Positions 1 to 11,386 of a stretch of DNA of 60,000 nt are shown here, piece by piece. The stretch comes from Symbiodinium natans (Eukaryota; Sar; Dinophyceae; Suessiales; Symbiodiniaceae): contig CAJNDS010002386.1 of the NCBI GenBank assembly GCA_905221605.1, forward strand, positions 126,001 to 186,000, read 5' to 3'. The notes beneath the pieces were generated by a model that was given only the letters and a program-made list of their open reading frames with translations, was not told the origin of the DNA and searched no databases. The translations under genes were made by a program, and so were the position numbers. Every line of letters starts with the position of its first letter. Position 1 is the stretch's first letter.

Positions 1-2252
1 TGAACCCCTTGCCATGGCAAAAGAGGTTATGCAAACCCAGTGAACGTCAAACAAACTGCCCTGCCCCAGCCAGCTGATGGCCCGCTACGCTTGGCCCTGG
101 CAGTCGAGGCTGATGGAACTCAACCCTTCCGAGGCCCCCCCATCATGGAGATTCCACTGAGTGAGGAAGCTGTGATTGCATGGCGTTGTAGCTTTGCCAG
201 CTAAGGCAGTGGCGGTGAACGAGGCAGGACGCCAGTTGTCTCGAGTTAACCAACAGTCAGCAGAAGACGCAGAACAACACTATCCTTTGCGCGTATTGCT
301 GGAGAAGAGTCTCATGAAGATATGCTTCAGCTGGCAGATGCCACGGACGGGCAACATGCTGCCGCATGCCCCTGTAAGGCTGCAAGGCTTGGCCGCAGTC
401 ATTGTAAGACATACCTGACATACCCGCATTGTGCTTGAGATGTGCCGATGTGCTCAGGACGTGTCATCGAACTGACACAGGCCCGTTTTGGCACATAACT
501 TTAAACCAGCTACTGAACCCACAGCTGATGGCCATGCTCCAACTTGCGACTGCAGCGTGCACACCCATCTCCATGCAACACCCTTTGATCCTTTCTACTG
601 CTCCAGCAGGTTACAGTTCTACAACCTGGTGAAGATGAGCAATGTGACGTCTGGAGTAATAATGGGCAAATTGGGCAAACAGAAACGGCCCATCGAAAGG
701 CGCCCTGTCAGATGGTCGGGGAGGAACCTTGCAATCCCAAAAAGTCCAAAACGAACTTCGGCGAAGGGAGGCGACCTCGAAGGAAAGAGAGGGGTTTGCG
801 ACCCTGCGCCTCCAAAGCTTCTTCGTTGAACTTCGTCAACCCTGACCCCAAAAAACCCCTTCGACGAAGAGGGTTCCACCGAAAAGGGATTCTGGAGCAT
901 TTGCGGCAAGCATGGTGTACTCCATGCTCCCACTCTGCGCGAGAATGCAGCATGACAGGTATCCAGTCGGAGGCAAGATGATTGGGTCGAACAGAGTACA
1001 CAGCAAGCTCCGACACACACGAACAGGGATGCATTCTGCTTCGCTGCGGTGAGGTGCATGCAGGGTTACTTGTGGCCCAATGAGGAGGCGAGCCGCCCCT
1101 TGACGGAGCTTTTGGAATCTGAGATGAGGCGCAACATGGCGCAACCCACAGCTGAATGGACCCTGTCCAGGCTGTCGGGCGTCCCGGCCGCAACATGGAA
1201 ACCGCTTCCTGGAGTGTTCTGGACGTTTTAGGGCTGCAGCTGGCCTATCGCTGCAGCCTTTGAAGAGGGACCAACACGCCATTGGCCTCAAGATTCTCGC
1301 CAAGGCGTATATGGGCTCTGATTTGCTAGCCAAGGAAGCAGAACACACGACAGGGCTGTGCCGCAGCTATGGTTATGTGTCTCCTCATGGCAGGTCAACG
1401 AAGCATGTGCGTTGCCGCCTGAAAGGTGAGATTCGCCAAGAGCGAGATCGACGAGCCTGCAATCGCAGACGCTTCAACGTCCGAAGTGGCCACGAGGAAT
1501 CTTGGGCATCTTGTGGAGTCCGGGGCGTGGTTCCGGGGATTTCCAGCTCAAAGAGCAAGCAGGGAGGTCGTGTTCAGAGGCGGCTTGCGAGGCTGAGGCT
1601 GATTGAACTTAACCCTCCCTACACCATGCTTGAAGTTACGGGTTGAGACGATGCCGGGGTATGCTAAAGCGCTTGCGTCACTGCAAGACGGAAGAGGCAT
1701 CCAGGAAACCCCCTGCGCTGCACTAAGCTTTCAGAGGAGGTCTGCCGCACGCAAAGACATTTGATGACATTTGCAGACGGGTTCAGGCCATGCTTCGGCT
1801 CCGGGAATTCTTCGGCAAGAAGGCTCATCAGGGCTGCTACGTGATGCGGCCTGCGCGCTGCGACCCCGTGAGTTAGCTCACTTGATAAAATCGATGGGTC
1901 CGCCTCAATGCGAAGGATCTGTGAAGGAAACTAGGCCGAACCTCAACAGTCAACCACCGCAGACACGCTGTGATGCTACCAGGCTGCAAGGAGCAAGCAC
2001 GGGCTGATTAGATTCTTGAGTTGCCTCTGCACGAGGTGCTACTTCGTCGGCTTGAGGAAGCCATGCAAGAAACAAAGCCGCCGCGACAGAACGTCTTGGA
2101 GCAAGTGCACACCAGCAAGGCATCCAAGGCTGCTGCTTTCAGACGACTGCATGAGGACAAAGGGCAGGAAAGCCATATTCATCTACCCTGTGAGGAAGTT
2201 TGGGCCATGGCTCGGAGGTGATGTGTGACTCTACATTAACACGCTTCGCGAG
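1..2252. other. No supported gene
   Basis: Short overlapping open frames occur on both strands, but none carries a motif I recognise and none joins into a phase-consistent exon chain. A plus-strand stretch at about 2021-2221 reads as a charged, helix-like peptide (it contains LPLHEVLLRRLEEAMQ) and could be a stray exon, but nothing around it supports that. Confidence 0.4.
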
Positions 2253-2255
2253 AGA

Positions 2256-2400
2256 AGGAGAAACAGAGAGAGAGAGAGAGAGGGGGAGAGAGAGAGAGAG
2301 ACAGAGAGACAGAGAGAGAGAGAGGGAGAGAGAGGGAGACAGAGGGAGAGAGAGGGAGAGAGGGGGGGAGAGCGGGAGAGAGAGGGAGAGAGGGGGGTGT
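2256..2400. repeat. (GA)n-rich microsatellite
   Basis: A purine-only tract of about 145 bp made of GAGAGA runs interrupted by GGG and CAGAGA units. Open frames across it translate to Arg/Glu or Ser/Leu repeats and are artefacts. Confidence 0.95.
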
Positions 2401-2742
2401 GTGGAGAAAGTGGAGAGTGGAGAGAGTCGTGTGTGCAGAGAGAGTAGCGTGTCTCGAGTAGAAGTGTAGAGACAACAGGCTTATCGCAAGGATGCCCTCC
2501 TTGCATTTGCAAAAGCGTGTTCTCGCATGACTGTCTGTAACGCCTCTTTTGCATGCCTGAAGCTGCTTGGAGAATCTTGGAATGCTTGCCATTCCCGTGG
2601 ATCACAGTGGATCAGGGGGGGTGATACGTCCGGAACTGGGAAAAGTGCTCCTGCTTCCATCATCGATGCTATTCGAGATTCTGCTGAGCCTTTCCGGCTC
2701 CACTTTTGTTAGCTGGGGCCTTGCACTTCAAAGCTCCTTGTC

Positions 2743-3249
2743 TTATGAGCTTTCTCGGCAGTGGCCCACAGTCAACGCCGCAGACACAGAGACCAGAGGG
2801 ATGAACACTAGGCCAAAGAAGACTCCGACGTTCAGGCTGATGTCATAAGACATGAAGAGCGCGTGGATGGAACTCAGCTTTGCGAAGGCCATGGGCGTGA
2901 TGCCCACTAATGTGGTAACGTAAGAAGCAAAGATGCCAACACCCGCACTCTTCATTGCGACAATTGGCCCGTGTGCAGGCTGCAGCCGCATCGAGGAAGT
3001 GAAGGACGAAGTCAATGGTCGTGCCCGAGGCAATGAGCAAGGATTAGGACAAGATCGAGTTGATCTTGAAACCAAGCAAGTCGTAAAGGCCGAGGGGACC
3101 AGCGTCATCAAGGCGATAACAGAAGTCCCAGTGGAGGGCCCAAGAACAGCAGAGCTACCAGAGCCTGTTCTCCCAGTACTTGCGACACCCGAGACATGAC
3201 AGGGGAACCAGAGAATCTGGCACCTCAAAATCTGTAGCTCGACATTCAT
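2743..3249 (-). pseudogene. Fragment of an NPC1/Patched-type RND permease (sterol-sensing-domain region), frameshifted
   Basis: Read on the minus strand, this is a decayed piece of the transmembrane core of the NPC1/Patched/RND permease family, whose members move sterols or lipophilic molecules across membranes. Recognisable blocks in N-to-C order are ALVALLFLGPPLGLLL, LGLYDLLGFKINSIL, LIASGTTIDFVLHFLDA (equivalent to the family's conserved membrane block G-[L/I]-[S/A]-[V/I]-D-[F/Y]) and AMKSAGVGIFASYVTTLVG followed by TPMAFAKLSSIHALF and FFGLVFIPLVSV (equivalent to the family's AFAKS...HGLIFLPVLLS end). The blocks lie in different reading frames within a few tens of bases of each other, too close for introns, so I infer frameshifts and pseudogenization. 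No start, no large extracellular loop and no second half of the permease are visible. An unannotatable exon patchwork is the alternative. Family assignment is by eye. Confidence 0.55.
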
Positions 3250-4827
3250 ATCTCAAATATGTCATGTACTTTACTTTCTTGGTCTGCCAAAACATCAAAC
3301 TTCAAATGACTTGGGCCATCGCCTTGTGGAGCCAAGGCACCTCCGGTCATCGCCGAAACCTGCAATGATGTCTCTGCCCAATTGGCACATCCCAGATTCA
3401 TGCACCCACTATGCACCCTGTGCAATCGCAACAGCAACATGGCACCACCAGCGCCCAATGGCCCGAAGTCTTTTTGAGCTTGCAGAATCTCCGAGTGGCC
3501 TGGTGCACCCCTTGCCCTCCAAGCAATCACCAGGCCGTTTGGAACTGTTTGGGGATTGTTTCTTGCCAAGCCGAGCCTGGCAAGAAGCTAACGTGCTTCT
3601 TGACACTGCCCCGTGTAAACAATCAAGGTCGACACCAATCTCTGAACCACCAAGCCAGATCTCGATCACGTACGAGGCACATACAAACGCAGTGTCGCCA
3701 AGCTTGTGGCTAGCTATGGCGTGCGCTTTAAGTAGTTCAAGCAGCATGCCACAGACCAGCTTGCACTTGGCTGCCCTTTCGAACACCATATGTCTAAATG
3801 AATGCCAAGCTCCTGAGGAGTAACTTCTGTGTCTGTGGGTGAGCAAAGCCAGCCAGTGCAGCTTGCCACACACACACCAACCAACTGAAACCTTGAATAG
3901 AAGCCAAGATTCCATGAAGCCGGTCCATGCATGTCCGATACATGGCAAGACGTCAAAAGAACGGCGTGATTCCCGTTGCGAATCACTGTGAAACAAAATC
4001 ACAATTCAGCTGGAAGTCAGATCCAGCACGCAAAGTGCTTGGGTCCTTTGGGTCCTGGCATCTGAGGCTATCCAACAGGGTGGCTAAGGCGTGCTCAAGC
4101 ACGACAAGAGTGCGGAAGACGCCGGGGATTGGTCAGCTGCGGCTGTTGCCGGTATCCCTTCCAAAAGATCATGCGAGTATCAACAAAGGACAAAGATTCG
4201 AGATTCTAGAGATTCCAGAGTCTGATCTTCTGGCATTGCCACAGCTGTCTGTACGAATGCTGCGCCGCATGACTGCGAGGCGGTTTCACCAGCACACAGT
4301 CCAAAACCATCACGGCGTGGCCATGCTGAAGACTGCTTGGGCGCAGCTCGAAAAGGAACCACGGATTACGTGTCTCAGGGAAGCTGGTGGGTTTGAGGCT
4401 GCTCCGTCCAAAGGTGTCCAGCGAGCAGCCGATGCATCCCAGCCTGGGCCCAAAGGCCCACAGTGCAAGGTCATGTGAAGGGTCAGCATGCCTGCCCATG
4501 TATGCTCATGGTGCTCCTGCGTGATCGTGTGTCACTCTGTGAATTCTGTGATCTAGGCATCCTGCCAGAGCGTTGGGGCTTGAAGACCAGCCCAGTCAAG
4601 CAGAAGGCGAAGAGAAGTGGAAGCGCCGCCCGTGGCCAGGCTCTGCGAGACTTACGTGGTGAAGGCCACTGGTGCTTCTCCGGTCTCGAGAGCCTAAGCG
4701 GCATAGACAATGAAAATGTCGCCAGCGAACCCATGTGGAGACTAGACTCAGGCGCAGCAAGTAAGCTTCTGGCACGCTGAGCCAACCATTGACCTTCCAG
4801 CCGCATTCATCCTTGTGTAGCAAAGCT
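3250..4827. other. No supported gene
   Basis: The stretch between the permease fragment and the 3' end of the kinase gene. Long-ish open frames exist on both strands (for example minus 3409-4002 and plus 3927-4478), but they show no family motif and no splice-phase support. The 3' untranslated part of the kinase could lie in its right-hand part. Confidence 0.4.
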
Positions 4828-7800
4828 TCAGATTTGCAGAAGCGCCACAAGGCATCCACAGGGCGGCGCCATGTCTGCAGAACTTGAACCACCTGCCTGC
4901 TCGTGATTCTCTGGATCGTCCTTGCCGGTCAGCCACGGGTGCTGCTGGACTTCGTCGATATTGGGCCGCTTTGCCTCCACCTTTGAACATTCCGAACTCC
5001 ACTCGCTCTTTCGGAGAGTCGTCGCGATGTGATGCGCGTCTGCCAAGTTTGATGTCGGATCCTATGCAAAGCTTGGTGTCACTAGTTACTCTGCGGGGTT
5101 TCAGGTTTCCCTTCGTGCGACAAGAGATCTGATGTCCCCATCACGTGATAATGCTGGTTGCAAAGAAGTGGAAGTCCAGCTACATCGCACTCCCGAAACC
5201 AAGGACCTGCAATGACAAGAAATGAACATTGAAATCACAATGGCTACAATGCTACAAGATGCAAGAACGTTCTTTGCAGGTCTGGGTGCCAAGGTTTAGA
5301 TGCTGGGTTCTTGAGCTTTGGTACCGAGTTCAGGCAGAGGATAAGAAGATTTAGATGAACTTAGAGAGATAGTTGGAGCTTTGGATGCCCCACGCATGCC
5401 CGTGCCATCCCGTGCCCTTGCGCCCGCGTCGGTCTTTCGACGGCTGGGCTCAGGTTGCCACTTGAAGCCTGAAAACCTACAGCTCCATGGGTCAACTCAA
5501 CAATTTTCCGCGGCCTTGTTCAGCATTGAGTGGATCAATCTGTTGCCTCAGTCACAGCAATCGCACGTGGAGGCACGCTTGGAGTCATTAGCAGCTTCCG
5601 TGCTGGTAAGTCCAAGAGGCATGATGGGCTGACACGACGGAGTCGGAAAGTTTTTGTGCGAACCTCGTCCTCATCGACAAAGGGGAACGTGTTGCTGGCC
5701 TCGGGGTCCCACGTAACTCGTGTAATTCGGACAATCCCTATGGCCAATGTCACATCGAGTTGCCATGCAATGCAGGCAGATGCCCAAGGCCCAGATGTCA
5801 ACTTTCAGACCATAGTCCTGGTCCTTTGCAAAGGTTTGGGGAGGGCTCGACATGGGTCGACCCTTTGAGAGCATATTGAGCCAGCTCGAGTCACGGGCGT
5901 ACATCTCCGGAGACCAGTACACTGTAGTTCCAACCTGCGACAGCCGAAAAAGGCCGGCAAAAAACTATGGCCAACCTGCTGCAAACTGCTGCCAACCTGT
6001 TCGGACAAGCGCTGATTCTGTGCAAGCTTGCAGGCTGACCCAAGGTCGGCCTAGGCGCACAAGTGCTGGATGCAGCTGGAAGCTTGAGGTTTTCGAAGGA
6101 CCTTTCAATGACAGGCAAGGTTTGCCAGGACCACCCTGCAAGAAGGGTCCTTAGGTACGGGGAAGCTGAACAAAACGCTCGCACGCACACAAAGCGGTGA
6201 CGTCACGATTGTTTTGTCTTCCGAGGGTCGGTTAGCCGCTCGCTATCGATCAAAAAGTTCTCCGGCTTAACGTCACCTTGGAGGGAGGAGGAAGCCCCGG
6301 GATACACACCAGCACCACCACCACCCACCCGCCCTCCACACAACTCACGCCGACACTTGCCACCACCCAGCAACGTGCCAGCCACATCGTCTGCTTGTTT
6401 TGCCCAGGTCGCGATGGACGACGGCCAGGGTGTGAAGATACTGTACTGCAGCCACCATCTGCCGAACGATGTGCACCAAGCCGTTCATATGCGACTTTTC
6501 CCTGAGGCGGCCGGCGCTTCGAAAACTTCACACTCTCGGAAACTCCGCAACTTTAACGACATGATTGCTCCGAGCCTCATGATGTAGCTCTGTAGTCCTG
6601 CACTGAGCTAGCACATCTTTATACGGATATAGTGCTTGCTGCGGCTTTTGGAAAGAAACAACATGCTACGGAGCATCATGCTACAAAGGTCCATCGAGAA
6701 GATCTTGATGCATCCGGTCCATGACGAAGTACACGGACTTTCCATTGTCAAAAATGTCATGAACCTTCACTATAGAGCCTTGGATCCATGTCATCATGTC
6801 TAACACAGATCAAGTCATGCTCATCGCAAACTTGGCTGAAGCTAAGTGAGCCCGTTGCTGTCCAAGAACTGTGGCACATGCTACGCAACAGCAAGGCTTC
6901 ATCACGGGTTTCTTCTGCTGAACCGGGTCGATTTGTGCACACCTGGCTCGGGACGGGACGGAGCCACGTCAGTCAGCATGACAGATCAAGTTGAAAGTGC
7001 CAGTGAGCTGCTTGAGCTCGGCTCTCAGCATGTCCGGAGTCCAATCCAGTACGATGCACTCCAGCATCTCGTACAGTGAGGCTCGCGTCTCTCACCCTGC
7101 CGCCCTGCCGCCCTGCCCCCCTGCCGCCTTCCCCCCCCCCCCGGCCACAGATGAAACGTGGGGCACCAGCAGCAGCTCTTACAAGCAAAGCAATGGAGCC
7201 TGCCTGCACACACACACACACAGACACACAGAGACACACAGAGAGACACACACACACACACACAGAGACACACAGAGACACACAGAGACACGCAGAGACA
7301 CGCAGAGACACGCAGAGACACGCAGAGAGAGACGCAGAGACACGCAGAGACACACAGAGACACGCAGAGAGACACGCAGAGAGACACGCAGAGACACGCA
7401 GAGAGACACGCAGAGACACACAGTCACACAGGTTTCCACCACAAAACACATCGTCACAGCATGGCTAGTGGGCATGCTGCATTGGCCCTTGCAGCAGAGT
7501 TCGCACATCGCATGCGCAGTTGAAAATGAACGTGGAAACCAACAGGCGCCACTAGTTGGGCGGGAGGCCTTGGAGGGCAACTCTATTCTCCCACTCTTCG
7601 TCAACTTCCAAAGCGAGCCCAGCTGGACCAGACAAGCACCCCATTTCTCTTTTAACAGGCCTCTCTCAAGCTTTTCGCTTTCAGCATTTTCCCACCCATC
7701 CAATACTCCTTTCGCTGGCCCTGGGCCCACCGCCGCAAAGGGCACCAACCGTCTTAAGTTAGCAAAAAGTGATGCCATTTGGCAATGTGCCAGTGAAGCG

Positions 7801-8092
7801 AAACAGAACTGACAAAAAACAACAAATGACAACAGCGAACCCAAGCCCACAACTGCCACCACTTCCAGGTCATTGGCTGGCCTTGGCAGCCAAAGCTTCG
7901 CTGGCATTGTGTCGCCTGCAAGCGTAGACGAAGCCACTGAAGCCTAACAGACAAGCACAGCCAAGCACAGCCGCAAGATGTTGTAACGTGCACAGACAAA
8001 GTCAGAGTAACGAGGCTCACCAAGTCACCTTCGCCAAGTAGTTCGCCAACTTCATACTTGCCCCTGAGCGAATCTGTCGCCAGTTCCGCCAT
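4828..8092 (-). CDS. Ser/Thr protein kinase, at least 11 exons, damaged DFG motif
   Basis: Minus-strand exons that join in phase: 8092-8029 (ATG; YEVGELLGEG), 7943-7882 (completes the GEGFSGFV Gly loop, then ALAAK with the ATP lysine), 6942-6870 (helix C, AEETRDEALLLRSMCH), 6778-6685 (hinge, VYFVMDRM), 6501-6413 (VRQMVAAVQYLH), 6276-6207 (HRD split over the junction, then VKPENFLIDS), 6135 to about 6100 (VVLANLACH), 5934-5893 (VGTTVYWSPEMYAR), 5817-5764 (YGLKVDIWALGICLHCM), 5699 to about 5640 (NTFPFVDEDEVRT), and 4980 to the stop at 4828 (VEAKRPNIDEVQQHPWL). A subdomain X exon is missing from my model, perhaps near 5110-5205. Introns use GT, GC and one GA donor. Subdomains I to XI are otherwise in order, so it belongs to the eukaryotic kinase superfamily, probably the CDPK/CAMK side. 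The seventh exon lacks DFG and runs into TGA, so this is either a pseudokinase or a decaying gene. The start was chosen because ATG precedes the Gly loop by 16 residues. Confidence 0.8.
7206..7428. repeat. (CACAGAGA)n / (CACGCAGAGA)n microsatellite inside a kinase intron
   Basis: About 220 bp of CACACA, CACAGAGA and CACGCAGAGA units inside the inferred 939-bp second intron of the kinase gene (7881 down to 6943). All frames stay open across it (RDTQRHTE-type and VCVSLRVS-type peptides), which creates false open frames. Confidence 0.9.
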
Positions 8093-9649
8093 GGCTCTCC
8101 ACTTTGGGATGCAACCAAGAACTTGGCTCACTTGCCTACATGCAAGCAGGATCAGGCTTTCGTAGCAACATCTAGCATGCAGATGCTGGGTGCTCATGGG
8201 TCTGGTAATGTTGTGATTTGTTGTGAGTTTCACTTCGGTCATGAAGTCTGTGGGCCAATGAACAAGCACAGCAGATGTTCGGCTCCAAGCGTTGCACCTC
8301 AAACATCCACGAGACGATCGGGGAGCGGGGGGGGGGGGTCGTGGCTGTGCAAGTTCAAGGCATGAGCCACCAGCCTCAGAAGGCATCCCAAAGCATGGCC
8401 CGTTCATAGCCCGGAAGGTAACTGGCAAATCCGTGCATGCGATTCAACTTGAGATGCTGCAGAAAAAGAAAAAATCTCGCTGCTGTAGTATCTGGTGTAG
8501 CCCCATGTCCTTCCATGCTGATTCACCGCCGATGCACAGTTAACGGAGGAAGTTGTCGCAATAGGCAAAACAACGGTTCTTACAGTTCTTGCAAAACGAC
8601 CTTCTTGACCACATACTGATCAGTAGTTAACTGGTTGTGCAGTAGCTCATGAGCCGTGCAGTCACCCACTCGTTCAAAGCTCAATGGGCCATGCCTTATC
8701 AAGCATGTTTCCACCTGAATCCCAAGATAGCCCTGGGCGGACAGATTCTCCACCGTCGGCTCAGCCGTTCCGCTTGAAGGCTCGGAGTGTGTTGGGACGC
8801 CTGGAATACTCTTGCTGTGGAGCCATCATATCCCTCGCACGCAAAGGACGCCACCTTGGGGTAGCCTGTTTTCTTGTCCCAATGATGGCTTCGGCGGCCA
8901 CTGCGATGGCTGGAGCAGCTGTACAAGCAAAGCAGCTTGTGGCCCACCTTGCTCAACCCTAGCATATCCTAACATCTATCTTGTCATTGCCGCCGTCAGA
9001 GAAAGGCAGAAGTATGCAAAAGCTTCACGGTTGGATTCTGAGGTGGATTCGTTGCTTGCTTTGTCGTCCCGCAAAAGCCACCCTCCTTGCCGCCGCTCTC
9101 CTTCTCAAAAGAGCTGAGCGGCTAAGAGGCTCTTCTCGTGTTCCCAGGAAGCAGAGGGGCGGAGAAAGTACTTCTCCCGGCTTCCGGCAGCTTCAGCCTT
9201 GAAAAAAGGTCTGAAACAAATTGCGCAGGGCTCAGCTGACTCAGAGGCCCTCGGAAAAAACTTGCCCCACTAAAAGGACGACCCTTTGCGACTGGCCTGG
9301 TAACATTGCCCAGCTTTGCACAGGGAAGCACCCTCCGTCATGGCGCAACCTAGCTTGTTGATGGCCTCGTTTGTCTGTCAAGACTTAACAAGTTGCCGAG
9401 GTGAGCTCTCGGTACATACATGTGCAGACATTCAACAACTGAACCAGAGGGAGGTAGGCACATCATGCTCGAAATGCAATGTCTACGAATTATCGCAATG
9501 CATGAAGTGGAAGACACCAAGAACCGTCGCGCTGAGATTTCAGAGATTGCAAGACACTTGGCCAAACTCCTTTTGTGCTTGGCAAAGGCTGGAGCTAGTC
9601 GGCTGGTGGGCTTAGCCACCGAGGGCCTGCGTTTCGAACACCTGCGTCT
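8093..9649. other. No supported gene; presumed 5' flank of the kinase
   Basis: Lies upstream of the kinase start on the minus strand. It contains a short G run near 8324-8338 inside a G-rich patch. The kinase frame stays open upstream of its ATG, so an earlier start or a 5' exon cannot be excluded. I see no other coding motif. Confidence 0.35.
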
Positions 9650-10123
9650 TCAAAGATGGCACTCTGCAAAACTGCAACAAAAGTGGCCAAAAGAAAAAAA
9701 AAGCTGCCACCACTGCCTCTCCAAGTACCCACCTGGGCTCCTCGTACGGCGTGATGTCACCTTGGAGTGACCAAGTTCACAGCTCTGCAGGTGAAGGACC
9801 AGAATTTTCAAAGGCAGGGGCTCAAAGCATTGTCTCCAGAACTTGCCTTCCAAGAACTTGAAGCGCGAGGCAGCTCCCACGTTCATCATATGCATTCCTC
9901 GAGCACAGGCCGGGCTGGCGGCAACAATGGCTTCTTGCTGCAAGCCCGAGATCAGCTCCTCAGTGCCATTTGCCACATGGTCTAGAATGGTGCAAGGCAG
10001 GTGCAAGGGGATTCTTGGCCCTCGGCATCGCGGACCAAGGCTGCAATGTACTGCCTGAAATGCGTAACAATGCTTTGCTGTAGCTGACACAATGTCTCGC
10101 TTCCGAAAGGTCCACCCCAACAC
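9650..10123 (-). CDS. Possible downstream exons of the PAS gene, unidentified
   Basis: I do not recognise a family here. On the minus strand the frame around 9790-9990 reads as normal-looking protein (it includes GTEELISGLQQEAIVAA and FKFLEGKFWRQCFE). A second frame at about 10020-10110 contains LQQSIVTHFRQYIAALVRDA, an amphipathic helix-like stretch. Both lie directly downstream of the PAS motifs and on the same strand, so they may be further exons of that gene. There is no stop or splice evidence that fixes the limits. Confidence 0.25.
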   Translation of the reverse strand: MLGWTFRKRDIVSATAKHCYAFQAVHCSLGPRCRGPRIPLHLPCTILDHVANGTEELISGLQQEAIVAASPACARGMHMMNVGAASRFKFLEGKFWRQCFEPLPLKILVLHLQSCELGHSKVTSRRTRSPGGYLERQWWQLFFSFGHFCCSFAECHL

Positions 10124-10336
10124 TGATCCGTGGCTTCAGGAAACCCTGAATAATCCCAAAAGCTTCGTTAACACATCGACCCTTCGGACAGCATCGTAGC
10201 CATAGCAGGACAGTGGTGCAGCTGAGGCTGTGGCATCTGGGTCTTGTGCTCCAAAGGCAACTCCTCAGATCCCTGCTCGCTCACGTCTGCCTCTCGCAGT
10301 TTTCCGCTGAAAGCCGGCAACGTTTCCAAAGTAATT

Positions 10337-11386
10337 GGCGGACTCTACCTGAATGCCGACGATGAAAAAGCGCTCCTGCATGCGCACAGCAGCTACGAAC
10401 AAGACCAAGCCCATCGGTGAGACCCCAAACAATCCAAACACCGAGGCACTCCAGTCCTCGCCATCTATCGTTCTGCCGACTGAAAGGCCTCGCCTTATGT
10501 GAGAGAGCAAATCCCATGCACTTTGCGCTTTGCGGACAAAACCGCGCCCAGGATTAGTTACCAAACACTTGCTGCACTCGTCCACCACTGAAGAAACGGC
10601 ATATCCAGCAGGTTCAGGAAAGGGGTACCGTCTGCCTGTCAGAACACGCGTCACACGGAACATCCAAGACGCATGAGCACATGTGGGCAATTGTGGGCAC
10701 CTTGAGGTTCTTCAAGACTCCGCAGAAGTGCTTGCCAGTCCTCAAAAACGCAACATGGGCAAAACTAGCAGTTGGCTTTGCTAGTTTGTTTTGTCGCCCT
10801 GCCGCACCGTCTCGGGCTTCACCGAAACATCACCTGGAAGCACTTGCGGAAGCTCAGGAGCACGCTGCGCAGAGATACGAAGACCTTGCCGGTCAGAAGG
10901 CCTGGTTGCGCGCCACGTCATGGCTACAGACATACACATGTCCGCTCGTGTCTGCGGCTTCTCTCAAGCTTCGAGGGCGTGACTGCATGTCGCATCCGTC
11001 GTTGAGAAAACGGCAGTTCTGCCTGACAGGACTCCCAATACAAGATACGGTCCCCACCTTCGGAAATCAATTGAGAAGAGTGTCCCCAGAATGGTCTCGC
11101 GGTCATAGCCCGTCAGCTCGCAAAAGCCCTGCGCCGCAAGGAGCGTATATTCCGAACGAACACGTACAGAGCCTAGAAATGCCCAGGCCAAACATGCACT
11201 TAACCAACACGCTGCTTCCAAGAACGATGGGATCCCTGAGCGCAAGACGACTAGACGGCTGATTAATTCATGGTGGTCATGGCACCTAATTTGCCAGCTG
11301 CCCTCTACTTGCAAGATTGATTGCAGATTCGCCTCCGAGACAGAGATGAGCGGGCAGTCGGGCTGCACAGAACACGAGATTATGCA
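10337..11386 (-). CDS. PAS-domain protein, split by introns, partial
   Basis: A PAS sensor domain in pieces on the minus strand. Exon 11386-11333 reads CIISCSVQPDCPLISVSE. The next, starting at 11128, reads GFCELTGYDRETILG. The two join in phase across a 204-bp GC-AG intron to give PDCPLISVSE then GFCELTGYDRE, the classic start of a PAS/LOV-type fold (consensus PDxPLIxVSxGFxxLTGYxRExILG). A third block at about 10420-10337, MGLVLFVAAVRMQERFFIVGIQ, matches the C-terminal (PAC) strands. PAS domains bind small ligands or flavin and often sense light, redox or oxygen. The LOV flavin-cysteine block (NCRFL) is not seen: the candidate following segment reads RNQAF, so flavin photochemistry cannot be claimed. 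The middle exon(s), start and stop are unresolved. Confidence 0.6.

Noticed and set aside
6973-7812. Open frames of 120-270 codons on both strands around 7.0-7.9 kb
   Set aside because: They are carried by the CACAGAGA array inside the inferred kinase intron 2.
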